A DNA stretch of 64,000 nucleotides from Apium graveolens (Eukaryota > Streptophyta > Magnoliopsida > Apiales > Apiaceae): assembly GCF_009905375.1 (NCBI RefSeq), contig NC_133650.1:176402623-176466622 (forward strand). The letters are read 5' to 3'. This document shows, piece after piece, positions 35,005-46,860 of the stretch; within the stretch, counting starts at the first letter, position 1; each line of letters opens with the position of its first letter. The translations under genes and the position numbers were made by a program. Below the pieces are notes generated by a model. It searched no databases, had not been told where the DNA came from, and worked only from the letters and a program-made list of their open reading frames with translations.

Positions 35005-36430
35005 TTATTCATCATTTTTTGAGAAATATCTTGAGATCATCCCCAACTCCTTCACCAGTCTTGTAAATATAGCTTCACAAAGTGGTTTGGTGAAGATATC
35101 AGCTAATTGCTGATTTTTGGGCACAAAGTGCAATTCCATTGTACCTTCAATCACATGTTCCCTTATGAAATGGTACCTTATACTGATGTGCTTTTTCATT
35201 AAGTGATGTACTGGATTTTCTGTCATTGCAATAGCACTTTGATTATCACAATATATAGGAATTTTAAAATATTTTTAACCCATAATCCAGTAACTGATTC
35301 TTCATCCAAAGAATTTGTGCACAACAGCTTCCTGCAACAATATACTCAGCTTCTACAGATGAAGTGGAAATTGAGTTTTGTTTCTTGATAAACTAAGAAA
35401 CTAATCTACCACCAAGAAAATGGTAGCTTCCTGAAGTGCTTTTCCTATCTATTTTGCATCCTACAAAATCAGCATTTGAATATCCAATTAGCTTAAAGTC
35501 TGAATCTCTAAGATACCATTTTCCAAAATTCATGGTGCCTTTAAGATATTTAAAAATTCCATTCACATCTAATAAATGTGGTTCCCTTGGATCAGCTTGA
35601 AATCTTGCCCACGGATAGGTAGAATACATGATATTAAGCCTACTAGTAGTCAAATATTGGAGTGAGCCAATCATACCTCTATAGTTAGTTATATCTAATG
35701 ATGATCCAATATTTATTTCTAACATTATTGCAGTGGTCATGGGAGTTGTAGCAGATGAGATGTCTTACATTCCAAACCTTTTAAGTAAATTCCTGGTATA
35801 TTTAGCTTGACTGATGAAGATCCCTTCGTCAGACTGCTTGACTTGTAATCCCAGAAAATAACTTAATTCTCCCATCATAATCATCTGATATCTAGACTGC
35901 ATCAACTTGGCAAACCTCTCACAGAGCTTATCATTAGTAGAGCCAAAAATGATATCACTAACATATATCTGAACTAACAACAAGTCCTTACCATGATACA
36001 TATAAAACAGAGTTTTATCAATGGTACCTTTGTTAAAACCACTTTCCAATAAGAATGGTTCAAGTGTTTCATACCATGCTCTTGGAGCTTGCTTTAGTCC
36101 ATAGAGTGCTTTATCCAACTTGTAGATATTATTTGGATATTTTGGATCAATGAACCCTGGAGGCTGTTCAAAATAAACTTCCTCATCAAGTTCACCATTC
36201 AAAAATGCAATCTTCACATCCATTTGGAACACCTTGAACTTCAAGTCTTGCAACTGGAGCAAAAGTTTCATCATAGTCAATGCCTTCTTATTGTGAATAA
36301 CCCTTTGCAACCAACCTTGATTTATTCCTTGTAACAATTCCTTCACTGTCAATCTTATTTCTAAACACCCACTTAGTACGAACTACTAATTTACTCTTTT
36401 ATCTTGGTACTAATTTCCAGACTTTATTCC
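35005..36430 (-). pseudogene. pol: Copia C pol: reverse transcriptase and RNase H
   Basis: Main pieces 36352-35765, 35740-35393 and 35226-35005 on the minus strand. RT shows [45 protein letters not shown] and IYVSDIIFGSTNDKL. The catalytic YVDD is YVSD, so the enzyme is inactive. RNase H shows GYSNADFVGCKIDRKSTSGS and, at the end, [20 protein letters not shown] and LADIFTKPL. Frame breaks lie near 35750 and 35390-35230. The pol stop is near 35005. Confidence 0.88.
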
Positions 36431-38298
36431 TTTCAAATCATTCAATTCTTCTTGCATTGATGTGATCCAATCAGCATCTTGAAGAACTTCATCCACTTTC
36501 TTTGGTTCAGTTTGAGATAGAAAAGAATGGTAGAGACATTCATTTTGAGTAACTTTTCTGGCCTTTACTCCACTATCAAGATTTTCAATGATTAAATCAG
36601 GAGTGTGTGTGACTTAGTCATTTTCTTGAAGAAGGAAGTTGACTTCTTGAAGTACATCCTCCCCCTTGATCCATAAAGTCTCTATTTTTAGTTTGATGAT
36701 TACTATTATTATTTCTTGATGCTCTTCCTGAATCAGTACTTCTAGAGTTATCAGTATTTGCTTCATTAGCATTTGATAAAGTATTTACTAATATTTCTTG
36801 ATTTGAATTACTTGTGCTTGACTCTTGATGTAAATCATGGTGCTCCTCCTCAACATTGTCTTGAGTATTTGTATTATTTCAACTTACAAATGGCTTATTA
36901 GAGTTTAAAGTAATATCAGGATTTGCAATATCAAAGTCTGTCAGTCAATCAGGATTTAGTTGTTCAGCATATGATACTTCATTTTCAAATCTCAATTCTT
37001 CATGATCGTTTACATCTTCTAGACCTGTAATATTTTTATCATCAAAATATACATGAATAGATTCCATGATCACCCTTGTTCTCAGATTATAAACTGTGAA
37101 GGATTTTGTGGACAGTGGATATCCAAAAAAAATTCCTTCATAAGCTTTTAAATCAAACTTTGTAAGCTGTTCTAGATGAGTTTTAAATATGTACAACCAA
37201 AAATGTGAAAGTACTTCAAATTTGGCTTATTTCATTTAAACATCTCAAATGGTATTTTCCCACGCTTCTATATTAGAGTTTCATTTTATGTGAAGCAAGC
37301 AGAATGCACAGCCTCGGCCCATAAATTGGTTGGTAATTTTGCTTCCTCAAGCATGGTTCTTGCAGGTTCTATAGTCATGTTATTTCTTTCAACAACTCCA
37401 TCTTGTTGTGGAGTTCCAAGGGAAGAAAATTTATATTTTATCCCCTGTATTTACGAGATTCTTCCATAATATTGTTCTTGAATTCCATTTCATTATTACT
37501 TCTAATTATCTTGATTTCGTGTGTTGAACCCTTTTCCAGTTCCCTCACGTGATCAAGAATAATGGATGGAGTTTCATCATTTGTATGCAGAAAATATACC
37601 CAAGTAAATTTTGTGTATTCATCAACAATCACAAGTGCATATCTCTTTTTAGCTATTGTCATTACATTCACTAGACCAGAAAGATCAACATGTAACAAGT
37701 AATATAGTTCATAAATTGAGGATTCAGTCTTACTCTTAAAATATGATTTTGTTAATTTGGCCTTCTGGCAATAATCACATAGGCCATCAGAAGTAAACAC
37801 TGCATTGTACAATGCTTTTACAAGATCTTTCTTCACAAGTTCATTAATAGTGTTGAAGTTTAAGTGAGAAAGTCTTTTATGCCAGTTCCAACTTTCTTCC
37901 ATAGTTGCTCTACTCAATAGACAAATTCCAAAGCCATCAGTATTTATGGAAACCCTGGCTTCATATAAGTTTCCATGTCTGTAACCAATCATTACAGCTT
38001 TGCCATATGAACTGTTGATAATTCCATAATGTTCTTTATAAAAATCCACATGGTAACCTCTGTCACAGATTTGACTCATACTGATCATATTACTCTTGAG
38101 GCCTACAACAAGATCTATATTTTCAATGATGACATTCCCAAGTTTGATGTTACCATATCCTATTGTCTTTCCTAAGTTGTCATCTCCATAAGAAACACTT
38201 GGGCCAGCTTTCTCCTTAAACTCTGATAGCAGAGCTTTATTTCCAGTCACATGTCCCGAGCATCCACTATCCAAGACCAAAGAATATTTTTTGTTACC
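36431..38298 (-). pseudogene. pol: Copia C pol: protease, integrase and linker
   Basis: Open piece 38313-37438 begins MARLQGNKKYSLV, then the protease block LDSGCSGHVTGN, the GAG-pre-integrase block WNWHKRLSHLNFNTINELVK, a zinc-binding CDYCQKAKL and the integrase core (HVDLSGLV, IVDEYTKFTWVYFL, IIRSNNEMEF). The core has S-G-L for the usual F-G-P and N-N-E for D-N-G-T-E. The C-terminal part is in 37196-36945 (GIFFGYPLSTKSFTVYNLRT). The linker (about 36945-36430) is Ser/Asn-rich and carries family C motifs at 36732 and 36750. Confidence 0.87.
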
Positions 38299-38333
38299 CT
38301 GCAATCTAGCCATTAATTAGAATTTTTAAGGAC
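38299..38333 (-). other. Copia C gag-pol spacer with GT-AG ends
   Basis: Thirty-five nucleotides, GTCCTT...TTGCAG on the minus strand, with a branch-point-like TTCTAAT. The gag frame ends in it with TAA. The protease frame has an ATG inside it, overlapping the stop as TTAATGG. Skipping it joins CGG to GGT in the protease frame, as with the 38-nt segment of family A. Confidence 0.45.
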
Positions 38334-40617
38334 CCGAAATTTCTTGGATCCTTTGGCCTTTTTATTTTTGTTAACATTTACAGCAGAAGTCTTTACATCA
38401 GAGTTTATGCTAACATTCTTAATATCAGAGTTTACACATGAAGAAATAACTTTTGTTTTATTAAAAGAGAGTTTCAGTTATAATAATTACAAGACAAACT
38501 GTGATACTCTTTACATGTGTAAATGGAATGCCAAACACTACCACAATGAAAATAAGGTTGTTGTGGTCTATGTCTAACCGTACTGTTCCTAAACTCTGAT
38601 TTATGAGAAATAGTATTTATTCCTTTATTCATCCTGCAAGCAACATCAAGATGATTAGTACTACCATAATTTAAACAAGCCTTTCTAGGTTCATTAGAAA
38701 TGGGTTTGTATTTGTTTTCCTTATTGACAGCTACTTTTTCGTTTCTGTTCTCTCGAGGTTGTTTTTCCTTATTTTCCATTTTCACTTCCTTCATCTTTTG
38801 CTTAAGCTGTTTCTGAGTTATTATACCAATATTTACTGACTTGATCAGAACTTGTTCATGCTTATGAGTATTTAAGTTTGACTTAGGTGCTGATGTTGAA
38901 CATTTCTCCTTTACTCATTTGATACCATCAGCACTTAAATTAAACTTAACAGGTTTTAACCGAGATTTGTTCAGTTTTACCTTCTTACGAGTATTTACTG
39001 GTTTAACCTCCCCATTATCCTTTTCATTTAATTCATTAGTATTATATTTATTTGCATAACCTAATCCTGATCCCCAATAGCCACTTTCTATAAACCCTGA
39101 GTTGATTTTCTTGAACTAGTCCAAAGTTTAATAATTTCTCTTTTTTTAGCTAGTTACTTTTCCAGATAAGCATGCCTTGCAAATAATATATCTTTAACAT
39201 ACATAACATCATCTCTTTCGTTTTGAGTTTCTAGCATGAAAACTAACTCAGCTTCTAAATGATCATTTCTCTTCTTTAAGTCAGAGTTTTCAATTCTGAT
39301 ACTAGCATTTTCAAGAGTTTAATCCCTATAACCAACATACAAAGTTTTAAAAAATAGCTTAATTCACAAATATCATTAGTATTAAAAGTAAGATTAGTTT
39401 AATTTACCTTCATCTCAGTAGCCTCAAGTTCACTATCAGCATTTGCCATGAAAGCATAGTTTGTACCCTTATCAGATTCTGATGTATCATCCCAGTTCTT
39501 CTTCTTTGTAATCAATACCTTTTTATTTTTAGCTTTTTGGCTTCCTGTAGTCAGCTGCAAAGTGTCCAACTCCATCACAGTTGAAGCACTTGATCTTTGA
39601 CTTGTCAATTTTCTCGGACCTTGACTCATTTTCATCATTCTTTCTGTAATTCCTCCTATGAGAGTTTGAGGAACTTGAGCCTTTTCTGGAAAACCTTTTT
39701 CCTTTTATGAAGTCTTTATAGGCCGTCTTCTTGAAGCTTTTTACTAAGAAAGAAGCCATCTGTAGGATATTCTCATCATCATCATGATCACTTTCAAAGT
39801 CTGAGTAATCATCAGAGTTTGAGTCATCGTCAATATTTGATGACTCAGTATCGGACTTTGCAATCAGTTCATTTTCTTTAGAATGGCTCTTTTTCCTAGA
39901 TATCTTCCTTGGTTTTTCTTGAACCCTGAGTGCAACTTGCCTTGTTCTTGGCCCTTTTCTCTTGCTCCTTTGCTCCATCTCCAGTTCATGAGTTTTTAGC
40001 ATCCCATAAATCTCATTCAAAGATGTATCCTCAAGATCATAATTATCCCTTATTAATGTGACTTTCAAGTCCCACTTTTCAGGGAGTGCAAGAAGAAACT
40101 TCAATTTTGAATCATCTGGATCATACTCTTTGTCAACAAGTGACAAATTATTCAACAGTTTCTGAAATCTATCATAGATTTTAGTCAGAGACTCGTCAGA
40201 TTTTGAGTCAAAATGTTCATACTTATGAGTGAGTATTGTCCTTCTATTCTTCTTGATAGCAGTTATGCCCTGACACTTAACCTCCAAAGTGTCCCAAATT
40301 TCTTTGGCTGTCTTGCATCCAATCACCTTATTGGACATCACACTATCTAGAATGCTATGCAAAAGATGTATGACTTTTGCATCATTCATTATAGTTGAAA
40401 GATCCTCAGGAGTATAATTCTTTTTATCCTTAACAATCATCTTTTCCTCTTGACCAGGAACTGCAACAGCCAGTTTCATGGGCCCGTAAGGACAATCATA
40501 AATTATGTTTAGATATTCAGGATATGTTGCTTCCAGAAATATAGCCATCTTAACTTTCTATGTAGGATATTCACTAATCTTCAAGATTGGAACCTTGATA
40601 GCCTCATATCTGCTCAT
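38334..40617 (-). pseudogene. gag: Copia C gag
   Basis: Starts at ATG 40617-40615 (MSRYEAIKVPILK). A TAG at about 40560 (TGG to TAG) separates it from the long piece 40548-39529. The Gag domain has VIGCKTAKEIWDTLEVKC, HKYEHFDSKSDESL and LEDTSLNEIYGMLKTHELEM. Three zinc knuckles follow, each with one Cys changed to Tyr: CFNCDGVGHFAADY (about 39560), CLNYGSTNHLDVAC (about 38660) and YFHCGSVWHSIYTC (about 38530). Family C motifs occur within it (39435, 39811, 38398, 38424). Several frameshifts lie in 39400-38800. Confidence 0.87.
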
Positions 40618-40728
40618 GTTGTGGTTGATTTAGTTTGTGGCTGGTAGTGGTGGGGATTTTGTTGAGTTTCTTTGTCTTCCATTATTGATTATTTTATGGA
40701 TCTTAAACTGTTTGTGTATCAACAGCAA

Positions 40729-40740
40729 GCTCTGATACCA
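40729..40740 (-). promoter_or_regulatory. Copia C primer binding site (tRNA-iMet)
   Basis: TGGTATCAGAGC on the minus strand, two bases from the LTR end. Confidence 0.93.
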
Positions 40741-40742
40741 AT

Positions 40743-41268
40743 TGTTAGGCCTTTAGTTAACTGTAGAGGGGGTAAATATAGTTATAAATATCAAACTGAA
40801 TTAAATACTCACCAATAAAGAATAGTTTTTATATTAACGAATAAAAACTAATTACAAAACTCTCTCAAAAGATGAATAAATATTCTTGAGAGCTACCAGG
40901 TTATGTGTATGATAAAATAATGCACGACACATCAAGTGTCAACCTAATTTATGCTTATATACTGCACAGTTACACAATCAATCAGTTGATATGATATACA
41001 TGAATAAGGAATTCCAATATATATCCATCTATTGATTGCTACAAATAAGTAAATTCCTACACTGACATATCTCTGCAAATATATCATCCTTCAACATCTC
41101 CTGATTTCCAGCTTGACAAACACTGATATGAACAAATGTTGATCACAAGTACTGATCAGCAAATACTAATGACAAATGTTGATGATGTCACTTTTGTCAA
41201 ACTCTGGAATCAAATGCTGATGACAAACTCTGATAGTTATATACTAATATCATCAATTATATCTGATA
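40743..41268 (-). repeat. Copia C 5' LTR
   Basis: 526 bp; pairs with 29958-30481. Ends GGCCTAACA at the primer-site side; the outer end reads TATCAGATATAATTG, so the first TG has mutated to TA. Family C motifs lie at about 41150-41255. Confidence 0.9.
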
Positions 41269-41385
41269 AAAACTCAATGCTACAATCACTTCTCTTATCT
41301 CTCAAATTTCTTCTTCACAGAATGAGGGGCTTGAACCTACTTCTCAAGCCTTACGAAAATCCAACCTCAACCGTTTTTACATTTT
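41269..41385 (+). pseudogene. D1 extra ORF (aORF), last visible piece
   Basis: After Copia C the plus strand gives one open frame with KLNATITSLISQISSSQNEG and LEPTSQALRKSN, a composition fitting the Ser/Gln-rich C-terminal half of the extra ORF. It ends where Gypsy III begins. Assignment to D1 is inferred from position and composition. Confidence 0.4.
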
Positions 41386-41541
41386 TATAACCCGAAACTC
41401 TTCCGAAAAATCCTTCCTAATCTAATCTGGTAATTCCAGTTTGACCCGTGCGCGGTTCGACAAAATATTTTCGATAAGCCAACCCTTTTCGATAACCTTA
41501 TCTTCGTACAAATTATTTTATAAAAGCCCAGTTTTGATAAT

Positions 41542-41646
41542 TATCCAAAACAGGATAGTGTTTATCCAAAACAGGTTAGTGCTTATCCAAAACAAGATAG
41601 TGCTTATCCAAAACAGGATAGTGCTTATCCAAAATGATTGTATTTA
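41542..41646 (+). repeat. 21-bp tandem repeat in Gypsy III U3
   Basis: TATCCAAAACAGGATAGTGCT repeats with starts at 41542, 41563, 41584, 41605 and 41626, exactly 21 bp apart, 70-175 bp upstream of the TATA box. An enhancer-like role is possible. Confidence 0.9.
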
Positions 41647-41716
41647 GAGTTAATTAGTGGCAAATCAACTTATTTATCGATCCAACACGATCCAAAATGT
41701 ACTAATATTCCGTAAA

Positions 41717-41724
41717 TATAAATA
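41717..41724 (+). promoter_or_regulatory. Gypsy III LTR TATA box
   Basis: TATAAATA followed by GCCC, a good plant TATA box, placing the RNA start near 41750. Confidence 0.65.
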
Positions 41725-44535
41725 GCCCTTTTCTTATTTCATTTTACTCGTAAAATCATAATCAGACAGTACAAACCACTGAAAACCAGAGAAAACCCTA
41801 ATAAAATACTGTGTTCTTAAAAATCAGTCGCACAAACGAAGGTGTTATCAAACTCCAATTTGGGCATGCAATATATCAAAACGAAGCTCTCGAAAACCTC
41901 TTTCTGAATCCACCATTTATTTTTGTGCAAGAATCAAGGTATTTTTCTTATTTTATTGTTTTATTTCGAATTTATTAATGATTAAATTATGTATTTTTGT
42001 TCTTAATGTTTTTGATATGATTTGATGACATAATCATGTAGATCTTTTCTTCCTGGTCATTTTGGTATATTATATGTCAAATTTGGAGTTCAATAACATG
42101 TAGAAAAGTTGGTTTGATCTTTGAGTTTGAATGTTCTTCGTGTTCATGAATAATTTCACCGGAAAATTTATCTTTTTGGCCGGATTTTTGACCCGTTAAA
42201 CCTAGGAACATAAAAATTACATCATTAAACAGATCGTGTGAAGGGGAATTAATTGGTAGTGTCCGTTTTAACAGGGGAAGACGGAATCGATCACCGGATT
42301 CTGGGGAAAGCTTCGCCAGCGGTGAAGTTTGACCCGAATTTCCGGCCAATTCTTTGAGCTTCTCGTAATCTTGTTGTCATATTTGAGTTTATCTCATTAC
42401 GTTCTCCTGATCTGCACCTTTCTGTCAGCTTCTGGATTGTATGCGGTTTGCCGGCGAGCTCGGGGCAGCGCTAATGGCTGCCGCCGCCGCCGGAGTTGTG
42501 GGTGGGGAAGGCGACGGTGGCAAATTGCCATTTAGCCCCCTGAACTTTCCCTATCTTGCAAAATTAGTATTTCTGTTTTAAACCTTTACAAAAAAATAAT
42601 TTTAGTTTTTATTATTTGCAAAAATGATATTATGTTTATAGTTTATTTTCAAAAATTATTTTTAATTATTTTAAATTCCAAAAATCAATATTTTTAATTC
42701 TAAAAATTAATTTTTTATTCGAAATTGAATCTAAATTATTTAATTAATTTATTTTAGTTAATAATAAATTATTTAATTAGTCAATTAATTTAAATAATAA
42801 TTGATTAGTTGATTTAATTAATTATTAATTAATCTTAATCGATTATATAATTTGATTTAATTATTTTCTTTTGATTTAGAAATTCCGAAAAATAATTTCG
42901 AGCTTTAAAATATTATTTGAATTTATTTTCAAGGCTCGATAATTATAATAAAATTATTTTAAAGCCAGATTCGGGTGTTCGAACCCTATTATTTAATTAT
43001 AAAATGATTCGGAGTCCAATTTTAATTCCGAAAAATGTTCAAAAAACTTCTTATTAAATACCTGGAAAATCATTTTGACCCCGAATCTTCTTTGAAAATT
43101 TATTTTGATCAAATAACTTATTTGCTATGTGCTATATGTGATCTGATTGCTGTATAATATGATTGTATATGCGTTGTTTGACTTTTTTTTGTTGTAAATT
43201 TCAATCCGTACGTCAGATTTGGGTGAAACGAAGGGTAGATAAAAGCTTGTATCGAATAGAATGAGATGAGAAGTAGTGTTGATGAGTATATGTGATGTCT
43301 AACGTAGGAAGTTAGACGTAGAAAGGGAAAGCAATTGGTCAGTGAGTGGGAACCAATTGACAAGCGTTAGTAAAGTGAAAGCGAATCGATAAGGCAAGTG
43401 TCTCTGAACTTTCTTGTAGTATACTTGCGAATACTTTTGAACTCTTTTCATTATGTTACAATTATTCCTAGTAGTTCCCATTCTATATTGCAAGTACTTT
43501 GAAGTACTTAACCCTAAACCCTGATTCTTATTGATCTTGAGCCGCGATCCTGATTTCTTGTTAAACATTGATTATTGAATTCTTGGATACGAACCACACA
43601 TATCCGATACTACTCCACAAATACATATCTACCACATACTGATCATTGATATGAGATTGCTTATCAGAAGAACCTTTATGCCTTGTATAACAAAAGACCA
43701 TTCCTTGTAACCTTTGCACCCTTGGTCTTCTACACTCTGATTCTTTCCCTGGATTGAAAGTCAATCTTCTTGTTTACCTTGTTATACCTTCCTGGTATTG
43801 TGAATCATCTTATGCTTCAAGATAAATGTGGTTTATGATTCAGTTTATTGAATTACATTATTTATCATGTTATTATTATAAAATTGGATTATTTTAAAAT
43901 ATGGACTAGATACGTGGTCGGACCAGATTCGTGGTCATAATAGGCCAATGCGTGCGTTGGATCCAGTATATAGAGCAAAGCTGGGAGCCTTGCCCGGGGT
44001 TAGTGCGTGACTGATTAGCAGCCTAACCTTGGTTTTTAAAAATGAAAGTGAATATCCAATTCTAATCATTGCTTATCAGGAAACTTGATTCCCTATATCA
44101 TTTCAATTGATCATTATTTAATCTTAGTGCCGCCATTATGACTTGATGAGCTAGTTAGCTCACTCTTGCAAATCCGTTTATGTTCTTTTCCAGTTAAGAA
44201 GGAAACTGATAATGGCGAGGATCCCCAGTCGAGTGTTCCAGCTAGGTTTTCAAGTTGAAATGGAATAAGCTAGCGGAAGTTGTGTGACTTGGTGTGTGCT
44301 AAAAAATTTGTAATAAAGTTTGACTTCAGATGTAAGATAAATAAATTTGGGATGTGGTAAGTTTGTAATAAATAAAATTGTGGCTTGTGGACACACTTTA
44401 AACTGTTGCAATCCTTAATTATGGTAATTAGGGTCATTGCATATATTATTATATTCGTAAACAGGATTAAATATGGTTTATGTGTGTGTTATGGACCCCA
44501 AACTTCTGACTCGGGTTTGGAGGGCGCCACAGGTT

Positions 44536-44547
44536 TGGCATCAGAGC
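44536..44547 (+). promoter_or_regulatory. Gypsy III primer binding site (tRNA-iMet)
   Basis: TGGCATCAGAGC, one base (T to C) from the usual TGGTATCAGAGC, four bases after the LTR end. Confidence 0.85.
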
Positions 44548-44729
44548 TAAGGTTTAAAGTAAATTCCACAAGCCTAGATTGTCAGGAATGGGTAGAAGGT
44601 TAAGATTAGAATTAAGAAATGGAAAAATAGAATGTCGAGACGTTGAGTATGATTAAATAGTAGGTTTTAGTATGATTCATGGTGAGATTCAAGATTCTTA
44701 TCTAGAAGCGTAATTTTCAGATAGAGGCG

Positions 44730-45190
44730 ATGGCAGATTCCTTTATCTCGATATCATCTGATCACTCGGAACCTTCAGTTGAAGGACCGTCAGCTGATCC
44801 ACGCCTTGCTCTTCCACCAGTGTCAGCTATAGTACTAGTTGTGACGGTTGTACCATTACAAGCTATTCCACTTCCTGGCGTGAGACCCCTGATTCGAGGA
44901 CCCCCACCTGCTGATTCTGATTTTACCAGACTTTTGGTGGCTGGTGCATCTTTTTAGTTTACTCCACACCCTGTTCCCTACCATAAGTATGAGGCTCTTT
45001 TGTTAGAGTGAGAGGCCTTGTTGGCCTGATTCAGGAGATAGAACACATTATAAGGACTATAGATGTTGAAATAAAAGTAAAGGAGTTTCGGAATGAGATT
45101 CAGGTGACCTGTAGAATACTTGAGGCTAGACTTCATGGAGCTACTTGTGAGTATGCAGCCCCAGATGTTCTTATGTGGTGGGCTAGATAA
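44730..45190 (+). pseudogene. Gypsy III pre-gag ORF
   Basis: ATG 44730 opens a Ser/Pro-rich frame (MADSFISISSDHSEPSVEG) ending with TAG at 44957. A second frame, 45008-45190, has a helical stretch (LIQEIEHIIRTIDVEIKVKE and GATCEYAAPDVLMWWAR). It is equivalent in position, and in the helical part, to the Gypsy I pre-gag ORF. The function is unknown. 45191-45677 is an AT-rich leader with nothing else seen. Confidence 0.55.
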
Positions 45191-45677
45191 GCATTGGAGG
45201 ATTTTGAAAGACTTGGTGGACTAGAGTTTCCATGACGCTAAATGACAGGAATAATGTGATAAGTGATATATGTAGAATAGTGTGTAATGTGTATTATCAG
45301 ACTTTTAGGTGAGAACGTGAATAATCTAGACTTGCTGAATAAGAAGTAGGCCTGTTATACCTTTGCCTTTAATAAAATGTTTTGCGCTTGTACCACCAAA
45401 CTTTGATATATAGCAATATCTTTACTTTTCAGCATTGTCATTTATTTTACCATACCTGCTTTATCTTATTACACCAGTTATAAAACTCTTGTGATAACAT
45501 GTACCCTATTCCCCTTAACTGTTTACATTCTGTAAAGAAGCATGCAATTTACTTAGTTCAACTATTGAAAATGTTTTTAAAAAAAAAACAAAGAGATATT
45601 TCGGTTTTACAAAATCTTTTCATAAAAAGGATTTTATTTTAAATGCTAAATAAATTGTTTGATTCTTTAGAAAAAAA

Positions 45678-46860
45678 TGTCTCCCAGAAGAAATACCCGT
45701 TCCACCAACCAGAATGAAAAAACCACCAACAATAACACCCAAGACAGCAACAACGAGAATGCCAGCCCAGGTCCCATAGACCCAACTGTAGCCCAGATTA
45801 TTCAGATCTTGGCTCAACAAACAACCTGACTCAACAACAGCAGAGGCAGACCAACCCTCAGGTAACCTTTAAGACCTTTCAGGCGGTGAATCCACCAGAG
45901 TTTAAGGGTTCTATAGATCCTATTGAGGCAAGAGTCTGGTTGATGGAAATTGAGAAGGCGTTTGCCTTAGTCAAAGTGAGAGAGGAGCAGAAGACTGAGT
46001 TTGCAAGTTACTACCTGAAGAATGAAGCCACCTACTGGTGGGAAACTGTTAAGGTGTTGGAAGGTACGGATGATATTACGTAGGATAGATTCAAGGAGCT
46101 GTTTTTAGAAAATTATTTCCCTCAGTTTATTTAGGATCAAATGGAGTTGAAGTTTCTGGAGCTAAAACATGGAAATATGTCAGTGGCAGATTATGAAAGT
46201 AAGTTTGAGCAGTTGTCTAGGTTTGTGCCATCATATGTGGACACTGATAGGAAGAAAGCTAAAAGGTTTCAGCAAGGACTCAAGCCATGGATCCGAGGGA
46301 AGGTGGCCATATTTGAGTTGGACACGTATGCAGGAGTTGTGCAGAAGGCTATGATTGCGGAGACAGAGAGTGAAATGTTTCAAAAGGAGAAGTAGGGTAA
46401 GAAGAGGAAATTTGAGGGAAGTGAAGGAAAGTCCCAAGCAGGGAAGTTTCCAAATTTTAATCAGAGCAAGGGAAAGTTCCAGCCCAGAAGAAATTTTAAT
46501 AGACCGAATGCAAGCAACGGAGACCAAAGTAACCGCCCAGCCATTGGGAACCAGCCAATCTAGCAGAGACCAACTATGAAAGACTGTCAAGTCTATGGGA
46601 AGAAACATGGTGGAGTTTGTAACAAGTTGAATGTGGTTTGTTACAGATGCAACCAGAAGGGGCATTATTCAAGGGAGTGCCGTAATCAGCCAGCCAGAGA
46701 GCCAGTCAATAAGGACCAGCCTACAAAGAATCAGGCAGGCAAGGTTCTAGCAATTGGATTTACTTGTTTCAAGTACGGGAAGCCAGGACATATCGCAAGG
46801 GATTGCAAGGCACCAATTCCAGTCAACAACATATTGCGTATCATGGGAGCTACTCCAACA
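45678..46860 (+). pseudogene. gag: Gypsy III gag
   Basis: ATG 45678 (MSPRRNTRSTNQNEKTTNNN). A frame change near 45825 leads to the Gag core: PEFKGSIDPIEARVWLMEIE, YYLKNEATYWWETVK, FKELFLENYFPQF and MSVADYESKFEQLSRFVPSY. A basic region follows, then zinc knuckles CYRCNQKGHYSREC (intact) and CFKYGKPGHIARDC (Cys to Tyr). Stops at 46081, 46132, 46393 and 46561 fit TGG or CAG changed to TAG. The leader codons MSPRR match Gypsy I gag. Confidence 0.9.

Larger units (their letters stand above)
29958..41268 (-). mobile_element. Copia C, SIRE-like, full length but decayed
   Basis: Minus-strand element with LTRs of 526 bp (40743-41268, 5') and 524 bp (29958-30481, 3'), a primer site and a polypurine tract. 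Order: gag, protease-integrase-RT-RNase H, motif-rich spacer, extra ORF, and about 3 kb more of aORF-like remnants. LTRs differ at many positions (clearly more than those of Gypsy II), so it is older. Flanks (AACAC and AAACT) show no clear TSD. It sits inside the D1 aORF, whose frame resumes at 41269. Confidence 0.92.
41386..44531 (+). repeat. Gypsy III 5' LTR
   Basis: About 3.1 kb, ending GGAGGGCGCCACA right before the primer site, as in Gypsy I. The start is approximate. It contains a 21-bp tandem repeat in U3 and a TATA box at 41717. 42600-42960 is extremely AT-rich. ORFs inside it have no recognisable similarity. Confidence 0.7.
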
